The notes under the pieces: model-generated
Databases searched by the model: none
What the model was told of the DNA's origin: nothing
What the model saw: only the letters and a program-made list of their open reading frames with translations
Part shown: piece after piece, positions 49,192-56,975 of the stretch
Layout of the letters: every line of letters starts with the position of its first letter
How positions within the stretch are numbered: the stretch's first letter is position 1
Program-made: the position numbers and the translations under genes
Assembly: GCF_042646165.1 (NCBI RefSeq)
Contig: NZ_JBHRTC010000001.1
Strand: one strand, 5' to 3'
DNA length: 64,000 bases
Source of the DNA: Microbaculum marinum
GTDB lineage: Bacteria > Pseudomonadota > Alphaproteobacteria > Rhizobiales > Tepidamorphaceae

Positions 49192-49874
49192 TGCCAGGTG
49201 CCGTCCGGACCGATGCCGAGCCGGAAGAAGTTGTAGGCGCCGAACTCCTCCATCAGCTGGCGGTCCATCGGCGTGATCAGCTTGTACAGCTCGACTTCCT
49301 GCTCGGGCGTCAGGGAATCGAGCGGCAGGGCGTAGAAGTACGGCCAGACGTAGAGTTCGCGGGGCGTGCCGGGTTCGAGATGAACGAAACCGGCCTCCAG
49401 GATCTCGATCATGATCGCCATGATCTCGCGTCCCTCGGGATCGCCGCCGGCCTCCCGCCAGAACGAGATCGGGTCGGTCTCGCCGCCGAACGAGACCAGC
49501 GGCGGCAGTTCGTTGACCTCCACCACCGGCCGCAGGTTCTCCAGGTCGCCGGTCTTCGCCGCCGCGATCATCTGCTCGCGCATTCGCCGGACCGGCGCAG
49601 GCAGCAGCGAGGTGTCGTACAGGACGTCCGGCAGGTCGGCGGTCTCGGGCCCCGCCTCGACCGCCGCCGGGTCCCCGGCCGGCACCGCATCCTCGCCCGC
49701 ATCCGGGGCCTCGACCGCATCCGGGGCCTCGACCGCATCCGGGGCCGTCTCGCCCTCCGGTGCGGGCGGCACCTGGATGGTCTCGGTCCTGACCTTGTTC
49801 TGCGCAGCCGCCGGCGGCAACCAGAGTGGAACGCACAGCAGGGCCAGCGCGACGGTGATGCGGGAGACGGACAT
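49170..49874 (-). CDS. Exported protein with Pro/Asp/Ala repeat region
   Basis: 234 residues, family not named. The signal peptide (ITVALALLCVPLWLPPAAAQ) ends near residue 25. Residues 38-75 are low complexity: APDAVEAPDAVEAPDAGEDA, encoded by an 18-bp unit (GCATCCGGGGCCTCGACC on the plus strand) repeated three times from 49699, so repeat number may vary between strains. The C-terminal domain (about 85-234), with LPDVLYDTSLLPAPVRRMREQMIAA and DRQLMEEFGAYNFFRLGIG, is conserved-looking. It probably acts in the periplasm. Confidence 0.75.
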   Translation of the reverse strand: MSVSRITVALALLCVPLWLPPAAAQNKVRTETIQVPPAPEGETAPDAVEAPDAVEAPDAGEDAVPAGDPAAVEAGPETADLPDVLYDTSLLPAPVRRMREQMIAAAKTGDLENLRPVVEVNELPPLVSFGGETDPISFWREAGGDPEGREIMAIMIEILEAGFVHLEPGTPRELYVWPYFYALPLDSLTPEQEVELYKLITPMDRQLMEEFGAYNFFRLGIGPDGTWHYFVAGD

Positions 49875-50001
49875 GGCACAATGATCGCGCGAAGCGGGCG
49901 CGGGTCAAGTCACAACACGGCGCCGGTTGTGAGTTCGTCCCGCAGGCCATAAGAATCGCAATCGGCGGAACGATCGGGGCTTTCCGCGGTTCTGGGGGAA
50001 T

Positions 50002-50658
50002 ATGACCAACCTTCTCGTCATTCCTGTCGGAATTCTCATTGGTATCGTGGTCTCGGCGCCGGTCGGGCCCGTCAACATCATCTGCATCGGACGGGCCTTG
50101 CGCCTGGGTTTCGTTCCCGCCGTCCTCGCCGGAGTGGGAGCCGCGGTCGGCGACGGCGTGCTGGCGCTGATCGCAGCCTTCGGCATCAACGCTGTGGCCG
50201 AGGCGGTGTCCGACCATAGCCGCCTCATCCAGCTCGTCGGCGGGCTTATCCTGATCGGCTTCGGCATCCGGGTGACGATGTCGACGCCGCAGAGTTCGGC
50301 GCGGGCTGACGCCCACATCAGCGACTCGGCGATCAGGATCATTCCCGCGACGTTCCTGATAACGATCACCAACCCCGGCGCGCTGCTGGGCTTCCTGGCG
50401 ATCTTCGGCGGAATCGTCGGAGAGGAACTGCTTCCGGAAGGCGACTACGCGGCCGCCGTCCTGATGGTGCTCGCCGTGAGCGGCGGCGCGCTGTTGTGGT
50501 GGGCGGGCATATCGGCGTTCGTCGCAAGGATCCGCCACCTGATCTCGGATGCCACCCTGCGCCGCATCAACATCGTCTCCGGCGTGCTGCTGGCGGGACT
50601 GGGAATTCTGCTGATCGTTCGGGCGACCCTGCACCACCTCGGGGTGAGCATTCTCTGA
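50002..50658 (+). CDS. LysE/RhtB family amino acid exporter
   Basis: 218-residue inner-membrane exporter with about six hydrophobic helices. The N-terminal signature VSAPVGPVNIICIGRALRLGF is typical (PxGP followed by a charged R/G turn). It exports amino acids or related amines; the substrate cannot be told from the sequence. The MarR gene is convergent to it, with 91 bp between. Confidence 0.9.
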   Translation: MTNLLVIPVGILIGIVVSAPVGPVNIICIGRALRLGFVPAVLAGVGAAVGDGVLALIAAFGINAVAEAVSDHSRLIQLVGGLILIGFGIRVTMSTPQSSARADAHISDSAIRIIPATFLITITNPGALLGFLAIFGGIVGEELLPEGDYAAAVLMVLAVSGGALLWWAGISAFVARIRHLISDATLRRINIVSGVLLAGLGILLIVRATLHHLGVSIL

Positions 50659-50749
50659 TCGGAGATGCCGGGGGACGCGGACGGGCGCCCGCAATCGCCC
50701 GCGGCGGACGGGTCCGCAGCGCCAGAGCGCTGGAGTTCCAAAGTCCTTG

Positions 50750-51289
50750 CTATCCCTGCCCCGCCGGGGCATCGGCAGCCGCCCTGAACTCCTCCGGGTC
50801 CGCCGCCGCCGAGACCTTGCGCAGCAGCTGATGCAGAGTGGCGATCTCGCCGCCCATCGCCCGCTCCACCCGCTTCTGCGCGGCGCGCCAGTACGGCACC
50901 GCGGCCGCGACCGTCTCCTGGCCCCTGTCGGTCAGGGCGACGAGCTTGGTGCGCCGGTCGGAGCCGGCGACGATCTCCACGTCGCCGCCGTCAATCAGCC
51001 GCTTCAGGGTGCGCGTCAGCGTCGAGGCATCCATCCCCATCGCGTCGGCGAGCCCGGACATCGGCCGCGGGCCGCCGGTCGCGATCATCGCCAGGATGGA
51101 GAACTGGGTGACGGTCAGGCCGGCCGGCGCCAGCGCCGTGTCGTACAGCGCCGTCACCCGCCGGGCGGCCTTGCGCAGCCGGTAGCCGGTGCAGCTCAGG
51201 TCGGCGAGCGCGGCAACCCGGCCGTCGCCGCGTCTGGCGCCCTCCGGAATTTCCGCGTCACGTTTGTCGGGGTCGTGCTTGTCCGTCAT
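50750..51289 (-). CDS. MarR family transcriptional regulator
   Basis: 179-residue regulator. The winged helix is residues 60-130: GLTVTQFSILAMIA, MSGLADAMGMDASTLTRTLKRLI and the wing VEIVAGSDRRTKLVALTDRG. The ATG at 51289 is chosen because the frame upstream runs into the operator region. It is divergent from the thioesterase gene; the inverted repeat at 51301-51317 in the 61-bp gap between the starts is the natural binding site. Confidence 0.92.
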   Translation of the reverse strand: MTDKHDPDKRDAEIPEGARRGDGRVAALADLSCTGYRLRKAARRVTALYDTALAPAGLTVTQFSILAMIATGGPRPMSGLADAMGMDASTLTRTLKRLIDGGDVEIVAGSDRRTKLVALTDRGQETVAAAVPYWRAAQKRVERAMGGEIATLHQLLRKVSAAADPEEFRAAADAPAGQG

Positions 51290-51300
51290 ATTTTTATTGT

Positions 51301-51317
51301 ATATGCATCTAACATAT
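51301..51317. promoter_or_regulatory. Inverted repeat between marR-type and thioesterase genes
   Basis: ATATG (51301-51305) and CATAT (51313-51317) are exact inverted arms around 7 bp, in an AT-rich spot unlike the surrounding DNA. The position in the divergent promoter suggests a MarR operator controlling both directions. Confidence 0.6.
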
Positions 51318-51350
51318 CTGTCCACATGACACGCCGAAGGAGTGCGAACG

Positions 51351-51851
51351 ATGTCGGAAGCCTACAGCCGGTTCGCCACGGTCACCGGGTTCGACACGCT
51401 GCCGCTGGCCAGGATCAGGGACATGGACGGCCTGTCCGTCCTGCAGGCGATGATCGCCGGCGACCTGCCGGCGCCGCCGATCGCCCGCACCCTCGGGTTC
51501 ATCCTGGACGAGGTCGGCGAGGGCCGGGCGGTGTTCAAGGGCATGCCCGCGGCCGACTATCTCAATCCGCTCGGTACGATCCACGGCGGCTGGGCCGGCA
51601 CGCTGCTCGATTCGGCGCTGGGCTGCGCCGTCCATTCGTCGATCAGGGCGGGCGAGGCCTACACGACCGTCGAGTACAAGGTGAACCTCGTGCGGCCGAT
51701 CATGCCCGACACCGGCGAGGTCACCTGCGAGGGCGTGCTGATCCACCGCGGCAGCCGCATCGCGACGTCGGAGGCGACGCTGAAAACCGCCGACGGCAAG
51801 CTGCTCGCCCACGGATCGGAGACCTGCATCATCTTTCCGATGAAGGCCTGA
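51351..51851 (+). CDS. PaaI-like hotdog-fold thioesterase
   Basis: 166-residue acyl-CoA thioesterase. The signature NPLGTIHGGWAGTLLDSALG, with the conserved His-Gly-Gly, and TTVEYKVNLVRPIMPDTGEVTCEG match the PaaI/YbgC-like hotdog group. It probably releases CoA from phenylacetyl- or related aryl-CoA; the exact substrate is unknown. The NIPSNAP gene follows after 1 bp in the same operon. Confidence 0.9.
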   Translation: MSEAYSRFATVTGFDTLPLARIRDMDGLSVLQAMIAGDLPAPPIARTLGFILDEVGEGRAVFKGMPAADYLNPLGTIHGGWAGTLLDSALGCAVHSSIRAGEAYTTVEYKVNLVRPIMPDTGEVTCEGVLIHRGSRIATSEATLKTADGKLLAHGSETCIIFPMKA

Positions 51852-51852
51852 C

Positions 51853-52593
51853 ATGGCCGTTGCCGACCCCTCCGGCTGCGCCGTCGTCGAACTGCGGCAG
51901 TACACGCTGCATCCCGGCCAGCGCGACGTCCTGATCGACTTGTTCGACCGCGAGTTCGTGGAAAGCCAGGATGCCGTCGGCATGACGGTGATGGGCCAGT
52001 TCCGCGATCTCGAACGCGACGACCGCTTCGTCTGGCTGCGCGGCTTTCCGGGGATGGAGCAGCGCGCGTCCTCGCTGGCCGCGTTCTACGGAGGCCCGGT
52101 GTGGGCGGCCCACAGGGACGACGCCAACGCGACGATGATCGATTTCGACGACGTGCTGCTGCTGAGGCCGGCGCGCTCCGGAGCGGGACTGGCGATCGAT
52201 ATTGGAGACCGGCCAGGCCGCGCGGCCGGGACGCCCGCCGCCGCGGTCTTCGCCGTCGACATCCATCCGATCGCCAGGGACGCGGCCGAGGCCCGCGTCT
52301 CGGTGTTCTTCGAGAAGGCGGTGCCGATCCTAGAGGCGACGGGCGCTGAGCCGGCCGGGGTCTATGTCAGCGAGCCGGGCCCGAACACCTTCCCGGCCCT
52401 TCCGGTGCGCGAGACCGATACCGTGCTGGTGTGGGTCGCACGGTTCGCCGATCAGGCCGCCTTCGACGACCATGCCGCCCGGCTGTCCGCGCATCCGGGC
52501 TGGGCCGCCGTCGCCGCAGACCTGGGCGAGGGCGGACGCGGCGAGCCCCTGCGCCTGATACTCTCGCCGACGGCGCGATCGGCGATGCGATAG
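51853..52593 (+). CDS. NIPSNAP family protein
   Basis: 246 residues with two NIPSNAP (ferredoxin-like) domains. The N-terminal copy opens VVELRQYTLHPGQRDVLIDLFDREF, continues FRDLERDDRFVWLRGFPGMEQRASSL and ends PVWAAHRDDANATMID. The C-terminal half repeats the fold in a weaker form (ILEATGAEPAGVYVSEPG). The function is not established. It begins 1 bp after the thioesterase stop, so translation is coupled. Confidence 0.88.
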   Translation: MAVADPSGCAVVELRQYTLHPGQRDVLIDLFDREFVESQDAVGMTVMGQFRDLERDDRFVWLRGFPGMEQRASSLAAFYGGPVWAAHRDDANATMIDFDDVLLLRPARSGAGLAIDIGDRPGRAAGTPAAAVFAVDIHPIARDAAEARVSVFFEKAVPILEATGAEPAGVYVSEPGPNTFPALPVRETDTVLVWVARFADQAAFDDHAARLSAHPGWAAVAADLGEGGRGEPLRLILSPTARSAMR

Positions 52594-52620
52594 CGCCGCA
52601 GGCGCCGGCGGAGGGGGGCG

Positions 52621-53632
52621 CTACGCGGCGATGTCCACCACCACGCGGCCGCGTACCTTGCCGGCGAGGATATCGGCCGCCGCCTGCTCGACTCCGTCGA
52701 GGCCGATCGTCGTGGTCATCGCGGCGAGCTTGTCGTGGTCGAGGTCGCGGACGAGCCTGGAATAGGCCTCGATGCGGCGCGACTTCGGCGCCATCACCGA
52801 ATCGACGCCGATCAGGCTGACGCCGCGCAGGATGAAGGGCGCCACCGTGGTGGGCAGGTCCATGCCGCCGGCAAGCCCGCAGGCGGCGACCGAGCCGCCG
52901 TACTTCGTCATCGACAGCACGTTGGCGAGCGTCGTCGAGCCGACCGCGTCGACGCCTCCGGCGAAGCGCTCCTTGTTCAGCGCGCGCGGCTGGCCGGATA
53001 GTTCGTCGCGGCCGATGATCTCGGCAGCGCCGAGGCCCTTCAGGTAGTCCGCCTCGCCGGCCCGCCCGGTCGAGGCGACGACCTCGTAGCCGAGCTTGGA
53101 CAGGATCGATACCGCCACCGAGCCGACGCCGCCGGNNNNNNNNNNNNNNNNNNGCGCCGGTGACCACCACCGGCCCCTTGTCCGGCGTGACCTCCTGCCG
53201 CTCCAGCGCCAGCACGCAGAGCATCGCGGTGTAGCCCGCCGTGCCGATCGCCATCGCCTGCGCACCCGACAGGCCGTCGGGCAGGTGGATCAGCCAGTCG
53301 CCCTTCACCCGGGCCTTGCCGGCAAAGCCGCCGTAGTGCGTCTCGCCGACGCCCCAGCCGTTGAGCACGACCTTGTCGCCGGGCTTGAACTCGTCGTTGT
53401 CGGAGGCATCGACGGTGCCGGCAAAATCGATGCCGGGGACCATCGGCCAGCGGCGCACCACCGGCGCCTTGCCGGTGACGGCGAGGCCGTCCTTGTAGTT
53501 GACCGTCGAGTGCTCGACGGAGACGACGACATCGCCCTCCATCAGATCGTCGAGGCCGAGGTCGGTCTTCTCGACCTTCTGCCCCTTCTCGCCTTCCCTG
53601 GAGACGAGGATTGCCGGAAACCGGTCTGACAT
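52621..53632 (-). CDS. Acrylyl-CoA reductase-type MDR oxidoreductase (AcuI/YhdH), interrupted by an N run
   Basis: NADPH-dependent medium-chain reductase, about 330 residues. The N-terminal part (53632 to 53154) has AILVSREGEKGQKVEKTDL, HSTVNYKDGLAVTG and the DEFKPGDKVVLNGWGVGE segment, and stops at PVVVTG. The C-terminal part (53135 to 52621) starts GGVGSVAVSIL and ends GRVVVDIAA. The two parts are in different frames across the 18 N. The family consensus TGAxGGVGS requires only about 2 missing bases, which restores the frame. The gene is therefore probably intact, not a pseudogene. Known AcuI reduces acryloyl-CoA in DMSP or 3-hydroxypropionate metabolism. Confidence 0.8.
53136..53153. other. 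Assembly gap (18 N)
   Basis: The N run lies exactly in the cofactor-loop codons of the AcuI-type gene. By frame and family consensus the real missing sequence is likely about 2 bases (or 2 plus a multiple of 3) and not 18. Confidence 0.85.
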
Positions 53633-53783
53633 GATGCGATGACTCCCTACCCGCGTGTCGCCGGGTTAGTAGCGCGGGGGCACGGGGAGGAGCAAGGGGC
53701 GACGCGATATAGGAGGCTTGCAGAAGCGAAGAGATTCCGTTGCCGGCGAGCCGTGGCGCCTATATCGCAACCACTCGGCAAAC

Positions 53784-54110
53784 TCAGGCATCGACCCGGT
53801 CCGGACGGACGGCGAGACGGACACCGGTCATGGCCTGCAACCGGCTAATGACAGAGAAAACGTTGTCGGCGCGCGGGTTGCCGCGCGGCCCGAACATCCG
53901 CATCAGACTCTTCGATGGTGTCCCCACCTCTTCGGCCAGATCCTCGAAGCCGACGGTTGCATTGATGTAGTCCCGCAAGACGGCTTTGCCCGTCGCAACG
54001 TCGCCGGCCAGGAGCAGTTCCACGGCCTCGGTAAGCAATGCCGAGCGGAACGCCGCATCGCTTCCGGCTCGCGCCTTGACGGTCTCCTTGAACTCCCGAG
54101 TGAGTGGCAT
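53784..54110 (-). CDS. HTH antitoxin of a HigBA-like module
   Basis: 108 residues. The helix-turn-helix pattern DLAEEVGTPSKSLMRMFGPRG in the middle, with LQAMTGVRLAV after it, matches the HigA/XRE-type addiction antidotes. The ATG at 54110 directly abuts the toxin stop (ATG at 54108-54110, TAG at 54111-54113). It is the second gene of the module, the HigBA order with the toxin first. Confidence 0.85.
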   Translation of the reverse strand: MPLTREFKETVKARAGSDAAFRSALLTEAVELLLAGDVATGKAVLRDYINATVGFEDLAEEVGTPSKSLMRMFGPRGNPRADNVFSVISRLQAMTGVRLAVRPDRVDA

Positions 54111-54434
54111 CTAGATTTCCTTCTTGCGTTGTCTGCAGTCGCGCCAGCGCTCCCGCGCCCGGACAATATCCGCCTGCTGGCGTCTTTTCGTGCCGCCTGC
54201 AAGCAGTATGACGAGCTCCGCGCCGTCTCGTCCGAAATACACCCGGTAGCCCGGCCCGTAGTCGAGCCGGCATTCGAGAACGCCTCCGCCGACGCTCTTG
54301 GCGCCAGACAGATTTCCTTGTCCCATACGGGCCAGCGTGACGGCTATCCTCGCGGCGGCGCGGGCATTCAAAGTGCCGAACCACCTCGCGAACGGGCTCC
54401 GGCCATGGGGATCGAGATATTCAACAACCCTCAT
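54111..54434 (-). CDS. HigB/RelE-type toxin
   Basis: 107 residues of the RelE/HigB fold. FARWFGTLNARAAARIAVTLARMGQGN, the LECRLDYGPGYRVYFGRDG strand pair and LILLAGGTKRRQQADI are typical of the phage-derived HigB group, which cleaves mRNA at the ribosome. It is the first gene of the operon and its start codon lies inside the left arm of the palindrome at 54433-54472. Confidence 0.88.
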   Translation of the reverse strand: MRVVEYLDPHGRSPFARWFGTLNARAAARIAVTLARMGQGNLSGAKSVGGGVLECRLDYGPGYRVYFGRDGAELVILLAGGTKRRQQADIVRARERWRDCRQRKKEI

Positions 54435-54472
54435 TGCTCATATGGTACCATATCAGTTACCATATGAGCAAT
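54433..54472 (-). promoter_or_regulatory. 40-bp palindromic operator of the HigBA-like module
   Basis: ATTGCTCATATGGTA (54433-54447) and TACCATATGAGCAAT (54458-54472) are exact 15-bp inverted arms around 10 bp; ATATGGTACCATAT (54440-54453) is a further palindrome within. The start codon of the toxin gene lies at the left edge, so a bound antitoxin would block both transcription and initiation. Confidence 0.8.
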
Positions 54473-54498
54473 TACCACCATTCGGGTGCGAAGCGCTA

Positions 54499-55731
54499 CT
54501 ACCCCGCCGGCTGCAACCGCGCCACCGGCGCCTCGCGGATCGGGTAGTGGATGATCGCCGCGAACAGGCCGGCCACGACCGCTAGCCACCAGAACATGTC
54601 GTAGGAGCCGTAGATCTCGTAGAACACACCGCCCAGATAGACGCCGGCGAACGAGCCAACCTGATGGCTCAGGAAGACGATGCCGAACAGGGTGCCCATG
54701 TATTTCGGGCCGAACATCACCGCGACGAGGCCGGAGGTCGGGGGCACCGTGGACAGCCACAGGATGCCGATGACCGCCGAGAAGACCATGACGCTCGCCG
54801 GCGTGATCGGGATCAGCACGAACGCGGCGATCGCGACGGCGCGCAGCAGGTAGATCCACACCAGGATCGAGCGCTTGTTGATGCGGCCGCCGAGCACGCC
54901 GGCGGAATAGGCGCCGATGACGTTGAACAGGCCGATCATCGCCAACGACCACGCCCCGTACTGGGGCGGCATGCCGACGTCGTTGAGATAAGCCGGCATG
55001 TGCACGGTGATGAAGGCGACCTGGAAGCCGCAGACGAAGAAACCGATGGTCAGCAGGACGTAGCTGCGGTGCGAAAAGGCTTCCGAGAGCGCCTGACCGA
55101 AGCTTTGCTGCGAGACCGCCGCCTTGTGGCCGCCCGCCGGCGCCTTCAGGCCGATCGCCAGGAACGGGATCGCCAGCATGATGATCGCCATGTAGTAGAA
55201 GGCGTTCTGCCAGCCGTAGTTCGAGATGAACGCCTGGCCGAGCGGCGCGAAGACGAACTGGCCGAGCGAGCCGGCGGCCATGCCGATGCCGAATCCCCAG
55301 GAGCGCCTCTCCTCCGGCAGCAGCTTGCCGAAGGCCGAGATGACGATGGCGAACGCGGATCCGGAAATGCCGAGGCCGATGAGTATGCCGGCGGTCAGGG
55401 TGAGCATCAGCGGCGTATCGGCCGTGGCGGTCAGGGCCAGGCCGGCCGCATAGATCAGCGCGCCGGCGATGATGACGCGCGCCTCGCCCCAGCGGTCGGC
55501 AATGGCGCCGAACAGCGGCTGCCCGAAGCCCCAGACGAGGTTCTGGATGGCGATCGCCAGCGCGAACACCTCGCGTCCCCAGCCGCGCTGGTCCGACAGC
55601 GGCGCCAGGAACAGCCCCATCGCCGAGCGCGGTCCGAAGGCCAGCATCGAAATGAGGCCGCCGCAGATGACGATGAGCGCGATGCCGCCCCAGCCGCGCT
55701 GGAGGCCGGAGGAACTGGTAGATGTAGCCAT
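54499..55731 (-). CDS. MFS transporter
   Basis: 410-residue major-facilitator protein with 12 predicted membrane helices. The loop 2-3 motif is FGAIADRWGEARVII, and PEERRSWGFGIGMAAGSLGQF marks the fifth helix of the oxalate/formate-antiporter-like branch. The ATG at 55731 begins the protein. The transported compound is unknown; the divergent neighbour is a hydratase, which suggests a small organic acid taken up for catabolism. Confidence 0.9.
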   Translation of the reverse strand: MATSTSSSGLQRGWGGIALIVICGGLISMLAFGPRSAMGLFLAPLSDQRGWGREVFALAIAIQNLVWGFGQPLFGAIADRWGEARVIIAGALIYAAGLALTATADTPLMLTLTAGILIGLGISGSAFAIVISAFGKLLPEERRSWGFGIGMAAGSLGQFVFAPLGQAFISNYGWQNAFYYMAIIMLAIPFLAIGLKAPAGGHKAAVSQQSFGQALSEAFSHRSYVLLTIGFFVCGFQVAFITVHMPAYLNDVGMPPQYGAWSLAMIGLFNVIGAYSAGVLGGRINKRSILVWIYLLRAVAIAAFVLIPITPASVMVFSAVIGILWLSTVPPTSGLVAVMFGPKYMGTLFGIVFLSHQVGSFAGVYLGGVFYEIYGSYDMFWWLAVVAGLFAAIIHYPIREAPVARLQPAG

Positions 55732-55911
55732 TCTGTGCACCCTCTCCCGGGCTCCGCCGTCCGGGCAACCGGCCGGCCCGGACGGCCGATTCTGCGGCCA
55801 GACAGGCCTGCGGTCGGCCGCGACCGGATCGACGCGAAAACTGTTTCGCCACAATAGTCGTCTTCCAATGGCCGACATAATCGATTTTCATCATGGCAGC
55901 CATTAGCAAAT

Positions 55912-55931
55912 CAGATACTTCTTTGTATCTG
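55912..55931. promoter_or_regulatory. Inverted repeat in the MFS/hydratase divergent promoter
   Basis: CAGATAC (55912-55918) and GTATCTG (55925-55931) are exact inverted arms around 6 bp, 26 bp before the hydratase start, in an AT-rich spot. No regulator gene is adjacent. Confidence 0.55.
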
Positions 55932-55956
55932 CAAGTTCAGGCGGGAGGGAAGACCA

Positions 55957-56736
55957 ATGACGGGAAATTCGGCCGCCGAGATCGGCGCGGCAGTGGCGTC
56001 CGCGCGCAGGCGCGGCACCATGATGGCAGCCCCGGCCGGGTGGCCGCCGGCCGGCTCCGGCGCCGCCGAGGAAATCCAGGCAGCGGCGGCGGCCGCGATG
56101 GGCGAGCCGGTCGCCGGCTGGAAGATCGGCGCGACCAGCCGCGAGGCGCAGGCGATCATGGGATGCGACGGTCCCTTCTTCGGGCCGCTGTTCGCACCCC
56201 GTGTCCATGAGGGCGGCAGCTCCCTGCCCTTCGTCGAGGGAACGCTGGGCGTCGAATGCGAGTATGCCTTCCGGATCTCAACCGACCAGCCCGCCGTCAA
56301 GTCGGACTACGACGACCAGTCCGTGGCCGACCTGGTCGGCGCCTGCCACCCGGCGCTGGAGATCGTCGGCCGGCGTGTCCGCGGCGACGGGTTTCCGTCG
56401 GTGAACGAGGCGATCGCCGATTTCGCTCTCAACGTCGCTTTCGTCCATGGTCCGAGGATCGACGGCTGGCGGGATGCGGACCTCGCCGGGACACCGGTGC
56501 GCGGCTTCGTCGGCGAGGAGGAAACCAATGCAGGCCACGGCAGCAACGTGCTCGGCCACCCGCTCAAGGCGCTCGCCTGGCTCGCCAACGCGCTGGCGGT
56601 GCGCGGTACCGGCCTGAAGGCCGGCGACTGGGTGTCGACGGGCACCTGCCTCGGCGTTGTCCCCGCAGCCGCCGGGAGCACGGTATCCGGAGACTACGGC
56701 AGGATGGGCCGGGTCGCGGTGCGTTTCGACGGCTAG
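55957..56736 (+). CDS. 2-keto-4-pentenoate hydratase/fumarylacetoacetate-hydrolase-like protein
   Basis: 259-residue hydratase-fold enzyme. The segment GWKIGATSREAQAIMGCDGPFFGPLF is the N-terminal substrate region of the MhpD/HpaH group, LGVECEYAFRI carries the metal-binding Glu pattern, and GEETNAGHGSNVLGHPLKALAWLAN follows, with GDWVSTGTCLGVVP near the end. It could add water to 2-hydroxypentadienoate or decarboxylate a related acid. No other meta-cleavage pathway gene is present. Confidence 0.88.
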   Translation: MTGNSAAEIGAAVASARRRGTMMAAPAGWPPAGSGAAEEIQAAAAAAMGEPVAGWKIGATSREAQAIMGCDGPFFGPLFAPRVHEGGSSLPFVEGTLGVECEYAFRISTDQPAVKSDYDDQSVADLVGACHPALEIVGRRVRGDGFPSVNEAIADFALNVAFVHGPRIDGWRDADLAGTPVRGFVGEEETNAGHGSNVLGHPLKALAWLANALAVRGTGLKAGDWVSTGTCLGVVPAAAGSTVSGDYGRMGRVAVRFDG

Positions 56737-56975
56737 TCCGGACACGCGTCAGCGTCTCGATACCTTCGGATCGACATGCAGAGACGGTGCAGGCGCCGGC
56801 ATCGCCTCGCCTCTTGTCCACACGTGATCCACCGGCGCCGATCGAAAACCCTCGACAGCCCGGGATCCCTTGGCGAAAGAATGAGGCTGGAACGCCAGCG
56901 GCTGGTGTAACGGCGCGCCGGCGCTCCAGACGACCGCATCACCATGCGGCGCCGGATTCCAGGCGGGGAATTGCC

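Noticed and set aside
52621..53632. Frameshifted pseudogene
   Set aside because: The frame change falls exactly on the N run and is explained by about two missing bases; both halves are otherwise intact.
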